A DNA stretch of 17,338 nucleotides from assembly GCA_947487325.1 (NCBI GenBank), contig CANKWG010000021.1:1-17338 (forward strand), in the 5' to 3' direction. The DNA is from Oxalobacteraceae bacterium (GTDB lineage: Bacteria > Pseudomonadota > Gammaproteobacteria > Burkholderiales > Burkholderiaceae_D). This document shows, in pieces, positions 14,719-17,338 of the stretch; position 1 is the stretch's first letter, and the number at the start of each line of letters is the position of its first letter. A model generated the notes under the pieces. The model did no database searches. It was not told where the DNA came from and saw nothing but the letters and a program-made list of their open reading frames with translations. A program made the position numbers and the translations under genes.

Positions 14719-17338
14719 TTATGACTCTTCGTACACGCCCTCCAAGCGGTCTTCCAGATCCTCTTCCGCGCGCTTGAGTTGGGCCAAGGTCGCCTCATCA
14801 GGCTTCCAGAAATCCCGATTCGACGCTTCCAGCAATCGGGTCGCCATCCTTGCAGCGGCCGTCGGGTTGAGCTTCGCCATGCGCTCGCGCATCTCAGGGT
14901 CGAGCATGAATGTCTCAGTCAGTTTTTGATAGACCCAAGGCTGGACCTGACCCGTCGTCGCCGACCAGCCCATGGTATTGGTCACATGCAATTCGATCTG
15001 TCGCACGCCCTCGTAACCATTTTTAAGCAGTCCTTCGTACCATTTCGGATTGAGCATGCGGGTACGCGTTTCCAAAGCCACTTGCTCGGTCAAGGTGCGA
15101 ACGGTACCGCTGCCCTTGGTTTGATCGCTGATGTAAACAGGTGCCACTGCTGCATCTGGCCCTTTAGCGCTCTTGACGGCACGGCTGATTCCTCCGAGCG
15201 TATCGAAATAGGTATCGATAGTAGTCACGCCTACCTCAACTGAATCCAGATTCTGATATGCCAAATCGACACCTGACAAAACGCTCTTCAACAAGGCCGT
15301 TTGTTGTACAGCTCGCCCAGTTACACCATAAGCAAAACCCTTGCGCTTGGTATAAGTTTCGGCGAGTTCATCTTCATCATCCCAGCGGCTGTTATCAACC
15401 AATTGACTGACATTTGAGCCGTAGGCGCCCTCTGCATTACCAAACACCCGTAGCGCCGCAGTTTCAAGATCACATCCATGCTGGGCTTGATGAGCAAGTG
15501 CATGTTTGCGAATAAAATTCATCTCAGTCGGCTCATCTGCGGATGCGGCCAAGAAGGCCGCTTCAGCCAGTAGCTTGATTTGTAGTGGCAGTAGATCGCG
15601 GAAAATGCCGGACAAGGTGATCACGACATCAATCCGTGGCCGCCCTACTTCCTCCAATGGCAGCAGCTCGGCGCCGGTCATTCGACCATAGCTGTCGAAG
15701 CGTGGCTTAGCGCCCATCAGCGCGAGCGCCTGAGCGATTGGAGCGCCTTCATTTTTTAAATTATCGGTGCCCCACAACACCATCGCCACGGTTTCAGGCA
15801 ACGGATTTCCATCCTGCATATGGCGTACGAGCAGCGTCTCAGCCATGCGCTTGCCATCCTTTACCGCGAATGAACTCGGCAATCGGAAGGGATCAAAGCC
15901 ATGAAGATTGCGACCGGTGGGCAAAATTTCCGGCGTACGGATCAAATCACCGCCGGGCGCCGGCCGCACGTAGCGCCCATCCAATGCATGCAAAATCCCG
16001 TTGATTTCATTGTCTTCACACATGACTCGATCAATCGCGGCGAGCGATTTCATCAGCTCAACGTGCTCGGGTGGAATGTCTGCTGATTTGCTATCGGTCA
16101 GCATGGATTGAATCATCGTGCGAAGCTCGGGGCTTGCCTGCACGCCATGAGAGGCATCGGCCACTGACAGCAGCATCTCGGTACGCTCTGATACCGACAT
16201 GAGCTTGCCGATGACATGCAGACCTTCGGGGATCAGCGTGTATTCAAACTCGAGCACATCGTTGTAGAGCTTCTGCATTTTTTCTTCTGCATCGTCGCCC
16301 CAAGCTGGCTCCATAGCAGCCAGCTCCAGTTCAGCAGCCTGGGTCTGAACTAATATCGTTAGCTCTGCCCGCTCGGACTCCGATTCCGGATCCAGTCCAC
16401 GCAGACGTTCGAGCGAGGCCTTTAGGTCGACCAGACCACTGTACAAACCTGCCTGGGCAATCGGCGGCGTCAGGTAGCTGATCAGCGTTGCTGCAGCACG
16501 CCGCTTGGCAATCATGCCCTCTGAAGGGTTGTTTGATGCATACAGGTAGAAGTTAGGCAGATCACCAATCAGACGGTCCGGCCAGCAATCACCTGACATG
16601 CCGGCCTGTTTGCCTGGCATGAATTCAAGCGCACCATGCGTACCAAAATGCAAAACCGCTGAAGCACCAAAATCTTCGCGCAAGTAACGATAGAACGCAG
16701 AAAACGCATGCGTGGGCGCAAAGCCCTTCTCGTACAGCAATCGCATTGGATCACCCTCGTGACCGAAGGCTGGCTGAACAGCCACCAGAACGTTGCCGAA
16801 TTGTGCGCCGAAGACAAAAATTGACCTTCCATCACTTTGATGCGGCCCCGGCGCCGGGCCCCAATGCTCTTCGATTTCTTTCAACCATCGCTCGCGCCGC
16901 ACATGATCATCAGCGGAAATCGTCGCGTGCACATTCGCCATAGCACCATAGGTTTCGGCATTGCCTTTGAGGACTCGGTCGCGCAAATCATCGACATTCT
17001 CAGGCATATCAATCGTGTAGCCTGCCTCCTTCATGGAAGACAGCATATTGAACATCGATTCAAATACCGAAAGGAATGCTGCCGTTCCTGTCGCACCTGC
17101 GTTAGGCGGGAAATTGAATATAACTGCTGCAATTTTCTTATCTGCCCGCTCGGCTCGCCGTAGATTAATGAGCTTGCCGACGCGTGTCGCCAACATGTCG
17201 GCGCGCTCACTGCAGACTTGCATGTCGTGCTCATTGGTAGATGCCGGGAATACGCAACGGCGACTGCATCCGGTACATTGATCCCCTGCACCCGTGCTGC
17301 GACCGCCAAACACAATGGGGCCTGTCGAACCATCGAGC
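14719..17338 (-). CDS. bchH: Magnesium chelatase subunit BchH (C-terminal part, cut by window edge)
   Basis: Large porphyrin-binding subunit of Mg-chelatase, which inserts Mg2+ into protoporphyrin IX with BchI and BchD, the first committed step to bacteriochlorophyll. The frame runs open to the window edge; 872 residues are visible of an expected 1200 or so, and the N-terminus is missing. The frame continues upstream of the GTG at 17313 as LDGSTGPIVFGGR, so that GTG is internal. Highly typical stretches are FNFPPNAGATGTAAFLSVFES, HVRRERWLKEIEEHWGPAPG, LHFGTHGALEFMPGKQAG, LYASNNPSEG and the C-terminus LEDRLEGVYEES. Cysteines in CX2CX3CX13C (17212-17277) may hold an Fe-S cluster. No frameshift or stop interrupts it. 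The AerR-like gene follows on the same strand after 304 bp. Confidence 0.97.
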   Translation of the reverse strand, partial: LDGSTGPIVFGGRSTGAGDQCTGCSRRCVFPASTNEHDMQVCSERADMLATRVGKLINLRRAERADKKIAAVIFNFPPNAGATGTAAFLSVFESMFNMLSSMKEAGYTIDMPENVDDLRDRVLKGNAETYGAMANVHATISADDHVRRERWLKEIEEHWGPAPGPHQSDGRSIFVFGAQFGNVLVAVQPAFGHEGDPMRLLYEKGFAPTHAFSAFYRYLREDFGASAVLHFGTHGALEFMPGKQAGMSGDCWPDRLIGDLPNFYLYASNNPSEGMIAKRRAAATLISYLTPPIAQAGLYSGLVDLKASLERLRGLDPESESERAELTILVQTQAAELELAAMEPAWGDDAEEKMQKLYNDVLEFEYTLIPEGLHVIGKLMSVSERTEMLLSVADASHGVQASPELRTMIQSMLTDSKSADIPPEHVELMKSLAAIDRVMCEDNEINGILHALDGRYVRPAPGGDLIRTPEILPTGRNLHGFDPFRLPSSFAVKDGKRMAETLLVRHMQDGNPLPETVAMVLWGTDNLKNEGAPIAQALALMGAKPRFDSYGRMTGAELLPLEEVGRPRIDVVITLSGIFRDLLPLQIKLLAEAAFLAASADEPTEMNFIRKHALAHQAQHGCDLETAALRVFGNAEGAYGSNVSQLVDNSRWDDEDELAETYTKRKGFAYGVTGRAVQQTALLKSVLSGVDLAYQNLDSVEVGVTTIDTYFDTLGGISRAVKSAKGPDAAVAPVYISDQTKGSGTVRTLTEQVALETRTRMLNPKWYEGLLKNGYEGVRQIELHVTNTMGWSATTGQVQPWVYQKLTETFMLDPEMRERMAKLNPTAAARMATRLLEASNRDFWKPDEATLAQLKRAEEDLEDRLEGVYEES

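Noticed and set aside
17311..17313. GTG as the start of bchH
   Set aside because: The frame continues upstream as LDGSTGPI, which belongs to the conserved BchH core, and the visible part lacks the N-terminal third of the protein.

Overview
The window looks like a piece of a bacterial chromosome from a betaproteobacterial (Burkholderiales-like) purple or aerobic anoxygenic phototroph. Three things point there: a large bacteriochlorophyll gene (bchH) at the right edge, genes beside it that match an 8-vinyl reductase (bciA) and an AerR/PpaA-type photosynthesis regulator, and a sulfate-import operon with a closely linked cysB, an arrangement I associate with Burkholderiales. The genus cannot be fixed from this sequence alone.

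Left part (1-1092): the first bases hold the start of a leftward gene for a secreted protein, cut off by the window edge. A near-perfect LexA (SOS) operator sits on a TATAAT -10 box in front of an unrecognised 63-residue gene, so that gene is probably induced by DNA damage. A gene-poor stretch follows.

Sulfate block (1093-6297, rightward): sbp (periplasmic sulfate-binding protein), cysT, cysW, cysA (ABC importer with ATGA overlaps) and cysB (LysR regulator with all the sulfate-pocket residues I could check). The sbp-cysT gap carries a hairpin, a small reading frame with a good ribosome binding site and a REP/MITE-like long inverted repeat.

Flavin/iron-sulfur block (6294-9307, leftward): a NosR-like membrane protein with an FMN-binding domain and two 4Fe-4S motifs, translationally coupled (TAATG) to apbE, the enzyme that attaches FMN covalently to such domains. 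The NosR-like gene ends in ten 9-bp tandem repeats that add an (Ile-Val-Pro)n tail, and it has an unusual charged linker of about 120 residues. No nosZ is visible. apbE meets cysB tail to tail at a shared CTAG.

Right part (9767-17338): a rightward MORN-repeat gene, then four leftward genes: bciA, an MFS transporter, an AerR/PpaA-like B12-domain regulator, and the C-terminal 872 residues of bchH. The bchH fragment contains a CX2CX3CX13C cysteine motif. This block is probably the edge of a photosynthesis gene cluster that continues beyond the window.

No rRNA, tRNA, CRISPR array, transposase or phage gene was recognised.
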